A stretch of 45,562 bases of DNA from Leptolyngbya sp. Heron Island J (GCF_000482245.1 NZ_AWNH01000108.1:1-45562); one strand, 5' to 3'. Positions 10,341 through 18,508 are shown, counted from the stretch's first letter. The notes: generated by a model not told the origin, from the sequence alone. A program made the numbers and translations.

Positions 10341-10850
10341 CTACACCAGTGAGCCGGTGATTAGCCAGTGCAGACCAACTGCGCCAAAGGCCCCCAGGGC
10401 AAAGCGAGTACACCAGGCGACTTTGCCATTGCCATCGCGGAAGAGATCGTTAAAGATCCACCAGGCGGTGGCCACCAGGGGCACCAGTAAACCGGTCTTC
10501 CACATGGGGAAATAGTTGAGATTCTCCAGCAGGAGAGCGACCCAAAGGGTAAAGCTGGCTGTGGTTAGGGGCTTGGGATTAGGCCATTCGGAACAGAATT
10601 TGAGCAAAGTTGCAACAGCAACAGTCCAGCCGAAAAATACGAGATGGTCCATCCCTGGTACCAGGCGTGGAGCCAGGAAAAGGCCCGCAATAGCAAGGAG
10701 ACCAGCAAAGCCTACTGCTGCCAGTAGTTCATCTCCAGAGGATTTGCCCAGGCTAAAGTTTTTGATGCCCGGCATCGGGGTTGAGGTTCCGGCACCCTGG
10801 ACTGGCGGTTGCATGGTGGAGATTAGCCGCTTTAGTTCATTAAAACTCAT
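10341..10850 (-). CDS. Small polytopic membrane protein of the ParM-FtsK operon
   Basis: A 169-residue protein of no recognised family. After a soluble N-terminus (about 45 residues) come several hydrophobic segments (LLAAVGFAGLLAIAGLFLAP, HLVFFGWTVAVATLL, FTLWVALLLENL, GLLVPLVATAWWIF, FALGAFGAVGLHWLIT), so four or five membrane helices are likely. ATG 10850 is preferred over an upstream GTG because GAGGGGG lies just before it, inside the end of the preceding gene, with a four-base gap. This tight spacing suggests translational coupling. Sitting directly upstream of a soluble FtsK-like motor, it could supply the membrane anchor or pore; that is inference from position only. Confidence 0.7.
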   Translation of the reverse strand: MSFNELKRLISTMQPPVQGAGTSTPMPGIKNFSLGKSSGDELLAAVGFAGLLAIAGLFLAPRLVPGMDHLVFFGWTVAVATLLKFCSEWPNPKPLTTASFTLWVALLLENLNYFPMWKTGLLVPLVATAWWIFNDLFRDGNGKVAWCTRFALGAFGAVGLHWLITGSLV

Positions 10851-10854
10851 GGTG

Positions 10855-11349
10855 TTAGTCCCCCTCGGTGATAAGACCAATACACAGCACTGTGAGCACA
10901 GCGAAGAAAATGGCTAGAAACCCATTGGTGGACTCTCCTCCAGCTGTTGCCTCAACCTTGTTATCTACAGTCAGATTGATGGTGGGGATCATCGGCGGGG
11001 GCGGCGGCATGTTGAATTGTTGCTGGGCCAGCTGACTCAGGAGATCTCGATGGGCTTGTTGTTGAGCTAACAACATCTGTTGCAGTGTTGCCATGTGGTG
11101 GGTCATCTGCTGCGCCTGCTGTTGTTGCAGTCCCTGAAACTGGCTGATCAGGGCGCAGAGTTCCTGTTCTCGATGTTGGGCCAGTCCCTGGCAGATATCT
11201 GCCACCATCTGGGCGGTTTGGTAGGGCTGAGGGATGAGATTAAATACGTCATAGAACAGCTGTTGCCGCTCGGTGTCGAGCTGGGTGGGGTGGATGATGT
11301 CACCCGCTAGCACAGGCATGGTATTGGGACGTCTTACTAAATGTGTCAT
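10855..11349 (-). CDS. Gln-rich coiled-coil protein with C-terminal membrane anchor
   Basis: A 164-residue protein of no recognised family. The middle (residues 45-110) is very rich in glutamine and histidine (QGLQQQQAQQMTHHM, LLAQQQAHRDLL) and is probably a coiled coil. A proline-rich hinge (MPPPPPMIP) follows, and a single hydrophobic helix (NGFLAIFFAVLTVLCIGLI) lies at the very C-terminus, so it is likely a tail-anchored protein with its bulk in the cytoplasm. No clear ribosome site precedes ATG 11349 or the in-frame ATG at 11319, so the start is uncertain by ten residues. It lies in the ParM-FtsK operon and may help dock the DNA machinery at the membrane. Confidence 0.65.
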   Translation of the reverse strand: MTHLVRRPNTMPVLAGDIIHPTQLDTERQQLFYDVFNLIPQPYQTAQMVADICQGLAQHREQELCALISQFQGLQQQQAQQMTHHMATLQQMLLAQQQAHRDLLSQLAQQQFNMPPPPPMIPTINLTVDNKVEATAGGESTNGFLAIFFAVLTVLCIGLITEGD

Positions 11350-11413
11350 GGTTCATATCGGTTGAATTAGGTAAGGATCTGCAGGGATAGAAGAGAGTTT
11401 GAGTCTGGTTAGT

Positions 11414-11539
11414 TTACGGATTTGTTAATCGCTGGGGGACCTCGCCAGCGCGGTGGAGTGGGTCAGTTTTGGAGATAGGGGATGTGTTGGCGGCAATTAC
11501 AACAAGGAGTAACAAGATTGCGCCCAGTGCAATTTTCAT
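11414..11539 (-). CDS. 41-residue membrane or exported peptide in the ParM-FtsK operon
   Basis: A short gene below common length cut-offs. From ATG 11539 it reads MKIALGAILLLLVVIAANTS and then a 21-residue polar tail ending RLTNP before TAA at 11414-11416. The N-terminus is one lysine followed by a 15-residue hydrophobic helix, so it is a single-pass membrane peptide or a very small exported one. GGGAGG lies ten bases upstream of the ATG, ideal for a ribosome site. It fills an otherwise empty 260-base gap between two operon genes on the same strand. No family is recognised. Its conservation in related plasmids would confirm it. Confidence 0.6.
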   Translation of the reverse strand: MKIALGAILLLLVVIAANTSPISKTDPLHRAGEVPQRLTNP

Positions 11540-11610
11540 CGTTGGTAACCTCCCTGGAGTGGATGGTATGGAGATTCATGGACCTATTGAGGTGGGAAAT
11601 AACAGAAATA

Positions 11611-11880
11611 TCAGGACCAGAGGGGAGCTAGATGGGTGCCAGGATCCCTTGGAGTGGTGGACTGTTCTGGAAGGGTGACGGGCTGAGCAGTTGGTGTTGA
11701 GGGCACCTCAGGCATGGTGTCAGCGCCTGGCTCCAGCTCCCACGTGGCCTTCAGGTGTCGTCCGTAGCGGGTTAAGAGCACTCCCACCACTTCGGTCAGG
11801 CTGCCTAGCCGAGTGTTTTCTTTCAGGTCATTGGCAATGGTGAGATGCTCTTCCCGCAGGACAATCCGTGCTTGCGCCAT
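11611..11880 (-). CDS. Small protein translated with parM, ParR-like candidate
   Basis: An 89-residue protein. Its first 50 residues (QARIVLREEHLTIANDL, SLTEVVGVLLTRYGRHL) show a strand followed by two helices, compatible with a ribbon-helix-helix DNA-binding fold, and the rest is proline/threonine-rich and probably disordered. The start is supported by GGAGG nine bases before ATG 11880; that site lies in the last codons of the parM reading frame, whose TAA is three bases before this ATG. In ParMRC plasmid systems the gene right after parM codes for the centromere-binding adaptor ParR, so this is the natural candidate here. That assignment is from fold guess and position; sequence identity to known ParR is not evident. 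Confidence 0.55.
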   Translation of the reverse strand: MAQARIVLREEHLTIANDLKENTRLGSLTEVVGVLLTRYGRHLKATWELEPGADTMPEVPSTPTAQPVTLPEQSTTPRDPGTHLAPLWS

Positions 11881-11883
11881 GGC

Positions 11884-12884
11884 TTAGTCCTCCAACAATC
11901 CATAGAGGCTGATGAGTTGGGGGCTGGGCTGTTCAGGAATCTTGAACCGTCCGTTGCTGGTCTCGGCCAGAGCCGTGGCCAAGGTAGCCGATCCACCGAC
12001 AATTGAACTTCACCAATTTCGGCAGCCTGCTTGACCCAGGTTTCTCGTAGGGTGGCCTGAATATCCGCCAGCCAATCCTGACGGCAGCGCTCGAACAGTC
12101 CGGCAAAGCTCTGGCGCGGACCAATAGTGAAGGTGCCGGTGGCAATGGCATCCATAATCAGCCCCAAATCGGGACTATATTCGGAGCGAGCCTTGAGGGC
12201 AGCGGCAATTTTATTGGCCAGGTCAAAGGTACCGGGCAGTTTCACATCAGCGGCCCGCTCAATCAGACCATTGGGCAGAATCACCCGCGCCAGAGCCGTT
12301 CCTCCGCCGAGATCGAGCACGGCGTTTTTGCGGTGATAGCTAAACAGACCCTGATTCCAGGCATAGCGCCAGGCACTGAGGCATTCATCGACCACCTCCA
12401 CCCGGTTGATCTTGGCGGCAATTTCCACCCCATTGCGTTTGAACTGGTGCAGTCCCTGCAGGGCGGTTAACCGTTTTACGGCTTGCTGATCACGGGTATC
12501 GGGTGTGGTGACGACCAGGGTATCAATCAGAATATGGGTGCGATCTTCCGTTGGCTCCAGGGCGGCAAGAAATAGCTTTTGGGCCAGGTTGGCTTTGCTG
12601 TGTTGGTAGGTGGGCTTTCCCTTCAATTCTTGGGCGACTTGACCGACCACGTAGCGGACGCCGTTGGATTCGATAATCATGGTATCCGAGTCTGGCAGGG
12701 CATCTTCCCAATCTTCCAGGGGTTTGATGTAGGAGGGAATGCAGCGAGGCTGATGGTCTGGGCTAACCCATTTGATGAAGCGGTTACCGCCATCAAAGGC
12801 AAAGCGGCGATAGGTGAGGACGCTATTGGGTGTTTGGGTGACGGGTTGCGTGCTGGTTTCGGCACGCTCAATGGCAAGTTTCAT
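11884..12884 (-). pseudogene. parM: ParM/StbA-like actin ATPase with a C-terminal frameshift
   Basis: Actin-like filament protein expected to push plasmid copies apart. Phosphate-1 loop FAFDGGNRFIKW is near the N-terminus and phosphate-2 loop AVLDLGGGTALARV is in the middle. Near base 12003 the frame breaks: reading on gives an unrelated arginine-rich tail, but the neighbouring frame restores the expected adenosine motif IVGGSATLATALAETSNGRF and ends GLLED-TAA at 11884, next to the following gene. Loss of one A from a CAAATTG run would explain this. ATG 12884 is chosen because AAGGAGG lies eleven bases upstream; the open frame reaches further up, to 12929, without a better start. If the break is real, the ATP-binding core is lost. 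Confidence 0.8.
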
Positions 12885-13087
12885 AAAGGTCAATGCCTCC
12901 TTGAAGTGATGTGCGATCAGGTTTGACAACTGCTTATAAGCTCAAGTCCTGACTGAAAGAGCAAGTACGAAATGCGGATCGTTTTGACGTACCTGTATCT
13001 GATTACATCATATTTACATCTAATAAGATACGTAATAGGTGTAATTAAATACGAGGCGCGTCTAAAGCGATGTAAGGGGATAGACTG
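12885..13087. promoter_or_regulatory. Divergent promoter region with repeats, candidate operator/centromere
   Basis: This spacer separates the leftward parM operon from the rightward RHH gene. TTACATC occurs at 13003-13009 and again at 13014-13020, exactly 11 bases apart (one helical turn), and its inverse GATGTAA lies at 13069-13075, next to the RHH ribosome site. GTATCT and AGATAC form a wider inverted repeat around the first pair. Short repeats in helical phase are typical binding sites of RHH proteins, and in ParMRC plasmids the parC centromere lies upstream of parM. Confidence 0.45.
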
Positions 13088-13312
13088 ATGTACGAGTTGA
13101 TGCAAGGGCAAAGTGTGAGCAAGCGGATTAATGTAACCCTGCCGGATGCGGTGGCTGAGCTACTAGAGAAATGGGCCGATCATGAAGGACGACCCACAGC
13201 AAATTTGGCAGCTTACATTATTGAGACGGCGGTGCGTGAGGCTGAGACGAAGGGCAAGTTTCCAAACGTAATTGATGATACGCAGGCTAATCCGACAAAA
13301 GACGATCACTGA
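13088..13312 (+). CDS. Ribbon-helix-helix (CopG-like) DNA-binding protein
   Basis: A 74-residue protein. KRINVTLPDAVAELLEKWAD is the beta-strand plus first helix of an RHH fold and GRPTANLAAYIIETAVREAE supplies the second helix; the C-terminus is a short acidic tail. It should bind DNA as a dimer. ATG 13088 has AAGGGG at good spacing. It is transcribed away from the parM operon, and the TTACATC repeats in the shared spacer are the likely sites, so autoregulation and repression of parM are plausible, as for small plasmid copy-control and partition repressors. A strong hairpin follows directly after the stop, so it is a single-gene unit. Confidence 0.8.
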   Translation: MYELMQGQSVSKRINVTLPDAVAELLEKWADHEGRPTANLAAYIIETAVREAETKGKFPNVIDDTQANPTKDDH

Positions 13313-13355
13313 ATGGGCTTATTTTTCAAGCTCCCATTCACTGAAAACCTTTTTT
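13310..13355 (+). terminator. Rho-independent terminator after the RHH gene
   Basis: TGAATGGG (13310-13317) pairs perfectly with CCCATTCA (13333-13340), with extra inner pairing CTT/AAG, and a run of T follows at 13350-13355. The stop codon of the RHH gene forms the first bases of the stem. The gap of about ten bases between stem and T-run is longer than ideal. Confidence 0.6.
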
Positions 13356-13399
13356 GACGTGTCAAAGTTACATAACCTTGTTAGGTGTACTACATGTAG
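13353..13399. promoter_or_regulatory. Two palindromes upstream of the Pepco-caspase operon
   Basis: TTTGAC-GT-GTCAAA at 13353-13366 and CTACATGTAG at 13390-13399 are symmetric sites centred about 35 bases apart in the spacer before the Pepco-caspase operon. The first overlaps a TTGACG that could serve as a -35 box. Either could bind a dimeric regulator. The remainder of the 250-base spacer shows no gene. Confidence 0.35.
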
Positions 13400-13565
13400 G
13401 GTTTGGCAAAAAGATTGGCGCTATTTATAGCGGATAGTCATGCTGTAAGTAAATTTATGTAATACAAATTTTTGCTCATTCTATTTAAACAACGCAAAGC
13501 TTGCTAGATCTTTGATTTAGAACGTATATCTTGGAAAAGATTCAAAGCTACAAAAACTAGGCTTT

Positions 13566-13877
13566 ATGAGCGAAAACTCCATGGAAACGGTTCCATTCCT
13601 GGTAAAAATTCCTAACGAAGATGAAGAAACAAAGGGGCTTTTCTCTCCAGATGCAGACGTTGCACTCCAAGAGATTCCAATTGAAAAACTGAAACAGAAC
13701 TTAGAGCGGGTATGCAACGGTATGGCTGTGGCCTTAGAGGATATTAAGAAGGTTGGTAGCTTTAAACTCAAGGAAATCACAGTTCAGGTAGAGGTAAGTG
13801 CTGAGGGAGGAGTAGAGTTTATCGGTACCGCTAGTTTGGGAGGCAAAGGTGCAATTACGCTGACCTTTTCGGAGTAA
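13566..13877 (+). CDS. Pepco-like (peptidase co-occurring) domain protein
   Basis: A 103-residue soluble protein. The pattern VPFLVKIP, a helix with LEDIKKVGSFKLKEITVQVEVSAEG split over the middle, and a final strand pair GTASLGGKGAITLTF resemble the small Pepco/trypsin-co-occurring domain that accompanies caspase- or trypsin-type proteases in bacterial conflict systems. Its stop and the caspase ATG are separated by three bases, so the two are made together. In described systems these proteins are thought to be substrates, regulators or targeting partners of the neighbouring protease; which applies here cannot be read from sequence. The start at ATG 13566 fits the family length, although the ribosome site is weak. 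Confidence 0.65.
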   Translation: MSENSMETVPFLVKIPNEDEETKGLFSPDADVALQEIPIEKLKQNLERVCNGMAVALEDIKKVGSFKLKEITVQVEVSAEGGVEFIGTASLGGKGAITLTFSE

Positions 13878-13880
13878 AAC

Positions 13881-16800
13881 ATGAAAAAACGTCGCGCATT
13901 GTTAATTGGAGTTCCAGATTACGAAAGTGAAGCAATTGAAGACCTTACTGTTGTCCGCCATGATCTTGAAAATCTTCATTCAGCTTTAGAGCAATCTGGT
14001 TACTCAGTACGCTCTCTTGGTACTGAAGGGATTCTTCAAACGGGCCGCAGTAAGATTTTACAAGCATTGCGCCAGGAATGTCGCAGATCAAAAGGGGTTG
14101 ATACGTTACTTTTGTATTTCTCGGGGCATGGAATACACTATCGAGGACAAGACTATCTGATCCCATCAGATGCTGTGCTTGAGGATGCAGATTTTATTGA
14201 AGATTACTTAGTCTCTACGGAACTAGGGCATATTATTGATCTTGCTGAGGCCAAAACAATATTGTTCTTCATTGATGCCTGCCGTGAGGGTGTCAAGTTG
14301 GATGCCAAGAATACTTATTTAGCTAGTTGGAGTCGTGGTGAACGTAGAAAGGCAACACAGCGCAGCTTTGTAATTGTTTTCTCATGTGGGCCAGGCCAAG
14401 TGAGTCAGTTTGTGCCTGGAGATGAAGGATTTAGCTTGTTCTCTAAGGCGCTTTCCGAAGTTGTCGAGCCAAAACATCCAGCTTGTACTTTGGAAGATAT
14501 TATACAAGCGACTCAAGATAGATTAGATGCCTTGGTTGCTGAACATGGCAAACGATCTCATGAAATTCATCATTTTTTTGAAAGCTCTGTTAATGATGAT
14601 GTATTCTCACGAGTGATTTGTGAGGGTACATTGTCTGAAACTATTGCTGAAGAAGGAATTGATCCCTGGAGTAATGCTGCCTGGCAATCGCCATTATGGA
14701 ATGATGATGAAGCAAAAGATAACCCACATATTACACAACTCAAACAGCAAGTTTTAGAAATTATTTCTATTTGTTGGCAACAGTGGCAGCGTGCCATTTC
14801 AAGATTGCCAAACGACCCCTGGCGAGACGCAGAACTACCAATTCGAGTACTAGAATCCCTTGACTTACTAGTTTTACGTTCTGATCCTCAAGTAAAATTA
14901 TCTTCTGCTGAAACAGCGTTAATAGTTACGATCCCTTTTTTAAGAGAGGCTGTTCTAGCTAGTGGAATTGTTCATGCAGCTGAAGCAAATCCTTTGGCAC
15001 TAGGCAAAAACGATACATCGTCAACTTTTCGAGATGCACTTGATAAAACTCATCAAGGACAACTTCGCTTCTTCCGAAAAGCCCAGAGACTTCAAGATAG
15101 AGGATGCCTTGATGATAAGAACGCTATATTAGCGTGGCTTATGTATCAATGTCTTTTTACATCTTTAGAACTCTGGCAACCCAAGTCTGAAGGTGGATAT
15201 CTCTCTGAAACTTTTATTGGCAGCCTGGATCGAATTCGCTGTTGTAGCTCTCGATTAGTCCAAGAAACGCTATCAAGAAAGAGGTTATTAGAGTTGGCTC
15301 AATGTGTTTTCTCTAACTTAGAACGCATTGATCGTGATGATCGACCTGGTGGTCTACAAACTAAACTCACTGTTGGTCGATATCGAGAAGAACAGATTAT
15401 TCGGGAAAAAATGCTAGCTTACCTGCTTCACCTGGCAGGTGCTCTGGCAGTAGACTTCCGGTTGCTTTCAGATGTTCTGGTTGATCACATTGGGTTATCT
15501 GATCCTCTGACACCTGGACAGATTCGAGAAACAGTTTGCCAAGCACGCTGGAATCCGTCTGGACGCGGACGGGTATTAAGAGTGATTTGTAGCCATCCAG
15601 CAGTTGATTTAGCTTTACATCAACATGTTGAGATTGCCGACTCGGTTCTAACTCAAATCTTTAGACAAGTTGGCGAAAAACGGCATGGGATAGAGGCTCT
15701 AGCAGGTTTACCTACTCACTTTATGGCAGATGGGATAACGGCTGAATATCGAGATGGAGTTCCTGTTTACCAAACACCTCATATTAATTTTCAACTTGCC
15801 CATGATGAGGTACGTGAGTTGCTTATGGGGGAGCAACTCTATGGTGATCCAATGCTAGCAATACGAGAGTTATATCAAAATGCTTTGGATGCCTGTCGTT
15901 ATAAGGAAGCGAGGGTCACCTATCTAAAGCAAAAGAATGAGTACGATGGCTCAGAAGAGAATTGGAATGGTCAGATATTGTTTCGGCAAGGAATTGAAGA
16001 TGGCAGAGCTTATTTAGAATGTGAAGACAATGGAATTGGAATGGGGATTCAGCATTTATATCAATGCTTTGCCCGTGCAGGAAGACGTTTTGCAGATTTA
16101 CCAGAATTTATTGAAGAAAAGGCTGAATGGTTAAAATGTGATCCACCAGTCTATCTATATCCAAATAGTCAGTTTGGAGTTGGAGTGCTTAGTTACTTCA
16201 TGCTAGCTGATGAGCTAGAAGTAGAAACATGTCGCTTAGATCGTCATGGTAAGCCTAGTCAACGCTTGAAGGTTCACATTCCAGGAAGTAGTGGCCTTTT
16301 TAGAGTTCAGAAATTAGAAGTTAATCATTATTCAGAGATACGGACAGGAACACGAATTCGTTTATACCTGAATCGTACACATCACAAAGGTAAGCTAATT
16401 TCTTGCATTGAAACATTGCGAAAACTGCTTTGGGTTGCAGAATATAAAACAGAAGTTTCTCAATTTGGGAGGCATGAGGTATGGCAACCCAATCAGCTTA
16501 AACATCCTGAATATCCTCCAAGCTATTGCCTCAATATAGAAGATACTGATATCTGGTGGATTCCTGAGAGCGAATATTGGTGGGTTAGCAAAGGATGTAT
16601 TTTATCTGATGGATTGTGGACTGCTGAAGCCCAACCTGGCTTTGTATTTAATTTGCGTCGCGATAAACTTCCAAAGTTAACGGTAGACCGTAAGAAGATT
16701 GTTGAATGGAATAGAGCTTGGGTTCGAAAAACTTTGATAGAGAACTCAGAGAAGTTACTTGAATATAAACATCTCGATTTGAATACATTATGGAAACTAG

Positions 16801-18446
16801 CACGAAAGCATCCTCCCGTAGCTTCCAATATTGTTAACATCCTCTCAGAGAGAGAAGTGAATATTGAGTTGATGAATAAAAGTACAAGCAATGTGGAAGT
16901 ACCAATTGCTAAGCTTGGATGCTATGAACTCGATACTTGGCTGGGTTACTTCAGATATGGACTTTCTGTGAAAAGTATTGTAAATCAAGGAACAATTCCA
17001 TGGTGGATACTTCCTTATCGAGTGATTGCATGGGAAAAGTATGGATTATTCAAAATCTCAGAAGATTTTTTGAATAGTTTGCCTAAATCAATGGATCCCG
17101 ATGTGCTTTTGCGACCTGAGCCTGGAGATGGGTTGGCTATTGAAGAAGATTTTCCTCCGGGGGGGTATGGATATGATGGACTTTCTGAATATGCTCCACC
17201 GGCACATATAATTCATGCTGCGTACAGACTTGATGAGCCTCTAAAGACCACGGTTCAACGATTTCAAAAATTTTCTCAACTAGGCTTGAAGATTCCAAAA
17301 ATTGCTTTAGAGGACTTAGGCTTAATCAAAATAGAAGAAGAGGACATAATTGCTTTATCCAGAAGAATTGATGATGTATTTGATCCTTTAGAAGAAAGAG
17401 ATAAGATCTCATGGAGAAGGCCTTGGCTAAAAAATATAATTCCATCATCGCAAATAGTTCTAACATCAACGAGGCTAAATGAATCAATTCCTGAATCGAT
17501 TAAGCGTTTTCAGAAATTTAAACCTTTGGGCCTAGATATAGTTGAACCTGATTATGAAAAGCTCAAAATTCTCAAAGTCAGTCCCGAAGACATGATCGCT
17601 CTTTCGAAAAAATTAGATGGAGAAGAAGCATGGCATAGTAATTTCATCTCTCCAGCTCAGATAGCCTTCTCTGCAAAAAGGCTGAATGAATCTATAGCTT
17701 CTACACTGAAAAGATTTCAGAAATTTTCTTGTATTGGTCTGAGACTTCCTTTAGTAGATATAGAAGCCTTGTCTAGATTTGCAGCGAATGAAGAAGATTT
17801 TATCGCACTTTCTGAAGGAGATCTAGGTAACAGGTCGGCTTGGCCTGAAACCCATGTATCAGTGGCTAAGATTGTTCAAGCTTCATGGAGGCTAAATGAA
17901 TCCTTGAGTGATGTCATAAAACGTCTTGCAAGATTTGCCCCATTAGGTTTGTTGATGCCAGACATAAGTGCTGACCAAGTCAAGAATATCTCCATTGAGC
18001 GTAATGATGTAATTGCATTTTCAGAAAGTATTGATTCTAGCTATTCTCTTGAGGGACACTCCTGGAAAGATAATGTTGTTACTCCAGCTCATGTAATTGC
18101 AGCTGCTAAGAAACTCAATGAGCCCGCAGTTCAGGTGATGAAGCGTTTTCAAAAATATGTACCATTAGGTTTAAAGATTCAGCAGATGGATTTGGATGCC
18201 TTAGCGGAATTGATTGATTCGGAAAATAACCTGATTATCTTCTCTAAAAAACTGACCGATGGTTTGCAAGACTCTCATGATTTATTAAAAAATAAGGTTC
18301 ATCCTACACAAATTATTCTTGCTGCACTAGCTCTTGAAGAACCAATTTCTGTGACCTTGAACCGTTTTCGCCGTTATGCACCTGTGCTAAATCTTAGTTT
18401 GCCAGAAGGTAGCCCTGATACTTGGAAGTTATCTTCTATTTCATGA
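13881..18446 (+). CDS. Caspase-like protease + HSP90-type ATPase + helical repeats, conflict-system effector
   Basis: A 1521-residue three-part protein. Residues 1-240 are a peptidase C14 caspase domain with the dyad H83 (YFSGHG) and C134 (FIDACRE). A helical region follows. Residues about 640-1000 form a GHKL/HSP90-like ATPase: E663 and N667 in AIRELYQNALDA, D716 in DNGIGMG, and a glycine-rich lid at SQFGVGVLSYFML. These residues are those of an active ATPase. The C-terminus has six repeats of about 65-75 residues. Established work on bacterial NTP-dependent conflict systems describes caspase or other effector domains joined to HSP90-like ATPases and winged-helix repeats, with Pepco partners; this is a good match. 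Likely logic: the repeats/ATPase sense a threat and release the protease, leading to cell death. The sensed signal and the substrate are unknown. Confidence 0.85.
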   Translation: MKKRRALLIGVPDYESEAIEDLTVVRHDLENLHSALEQSGYSVRSLGTEGILQTGRSKILQALRQECRRSKGVDTLLLYFSGHGIHYRGQDYLIPSDAVLEDADFIEDYLVSTELGHIIDLAEAKTILFFIDACREGVKLDAKNTYLASWSRGERRKATQRSFVIVFSCGPGQVSQFVPGDEGFSLFSKALSEVVEPKHPACTLEDIIQATQDRLDALVAEHGKRSHEIHHFFESSVNDDVFSRVICEGTLSETIAEEGIDPWSNAAWQSPLWNDDEAKDNPHITQLKQQVLEIISICWQQWQRAISRLPNDPWRDAELPIRVLESLDLLVLRSDPQVKLSSAETALIVTIPFLREAVLASGIVHAAEANPLALGKNDTSSTFRDALDKTHQGQLRFFRKAQRLQDRGCLDDKNAILAWLMYQCLFTSLELWQPKSEGGYLSETFIGSLDRIRCCSSRLVQETLSRKRLLELAQCVFSNLERIDRDDRPGGLQTKLTVGRYREEQIIREKMLAYLLHLAGALAVDFRLLSDVLVDHIGLSDPLTPGQIRETVCQARWNPSGRGRVLRVICSHPAVDLALHQHVEIADSVLTQIFRQVGEKRHGIEALAGLPTHFMADGITAEYRDGVPVYQTPHINFQLAHDEVRELLMGEQLYGDPMLAIRELYQNALDACRYKEARVTYLKQKNEYDGSEENWNGQILFRQGIEDGRAYLECEDNGIGMGIQHLYQCFARAGRRFADLPEFIEEKAEWLKCDPPVYLYPNSQFGVGVLSYFMLADELEVETCRLDRHGKPSQRLKVHIPGSSGLFRVQKLEVNHYSEIRTGTRIRLYLNRTHHKGKLISCIETLRKLLWVAEYKTEVSQFGRHEVWQPNQLKHPEYPPSYCLNIEDTDIWWIPESEYWWVSKGCILSDGLWTAEAQPGFVFNLRRDKLPKLTVDRKKIVEWNRAWVRKTLIENSEKLLEYKHLDLNTLWKLARKHPPVASNIVNILSEREVNIELMNKSTSNVEVPIAKLGCYELDTWLGYFRYGLSVKSIVNQGTIPWWILPYRVIAWEKYGLFKISEDFLNSLPKSMDPDVLLRPEPGDGLAIEEDFPPGGYGYDGLSEYAPPAHIIHAAYRLDEPLKTTVQRFQKFSQLGLKIPKIALEDLGLIKIEEEDIIALSRRIDDVFDPLEERDKISWRRPWLKNIIPSSQIVLTSTRLNESIPESIKRFQKFKPLGLDIVEPDYEKLKILKVSPEDMIALSKKLDGEEAWHSNFISPAQIAFSAKRLNESIASTLKRFQKFSCIGLRLPLVDIEALSRFAANEEDFIALSEGDLGNRSAWPETHVSVAKIVQASWRLNESLSDVIKRLARFAPLGLLMPDISADQVKNISIERNDVIAFSESIDSSYSLEGHSWKDNVVTPAHVIAAAKKLNEPAVQVMKRFQKYVPLGLKIQQMDLDALAELIDSENNLIIFSKKLTDGLQDSHDLLKNKVHPTQIILAALALEEPISVTLNRFRRYAPVLNLSLPEGSPDTWKLSSIS
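17190..18420 (+). repeat. Six tandem helical (winged-helix-like) protein repeats
   Basis: The C-terminus of the caspase-HSP90 protein repeats one unit: a hydrophobic AxxIxxAAxRLNE helix, the core KRFQKFxPLGLxI, a variable spacer and a closing DxIALSKKLD. Units begin with IIHAAYRLDE, IVLTSTRLNE, IAFSAKRLNE, IVQASWRLNE, VIAAAKKLNE and IILAALALEE. The sixth is shortened and lacks the closing segment. The DNA is diverged, so the repeats are old; such arrays usually bind ligands or partners. Confidence 0.8.
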
Positions 18447-18456
18447 GAAGGGATAA

Positions 18457-18503
18457 AATCAGGGGTTTGCAATAGAGACAAACCTACAATTCTGATTCTT
18501 TTT
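18457..18503 (+). terminator. Strong rho-independent terminator after the caspase operon
   Basis: A two-level hairpin: AATCAG (18457-18462) pairs with CTGATT (18492-18497) outside, GGTTTG (18464-18469) pairs with CAAACC (18479-18484) inside, and CTTTTT follows at 18498-18503. It lies 11 bases after the stop of the caspase gene and separates it from the convergent second ParM operon. Confidence 0.8.
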
Positions 18504-18508
18504 CCATC

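Noticed and set aside
11823-12003. Arginine/tryptophan/proline-rich C-terminus of the ParM frame as read straight through
   Set aside because: The alternative frame gives the expected actin motif and a stop next to the following gene, so the read-through tail is a frameshift artefact and overlaps the next gene.
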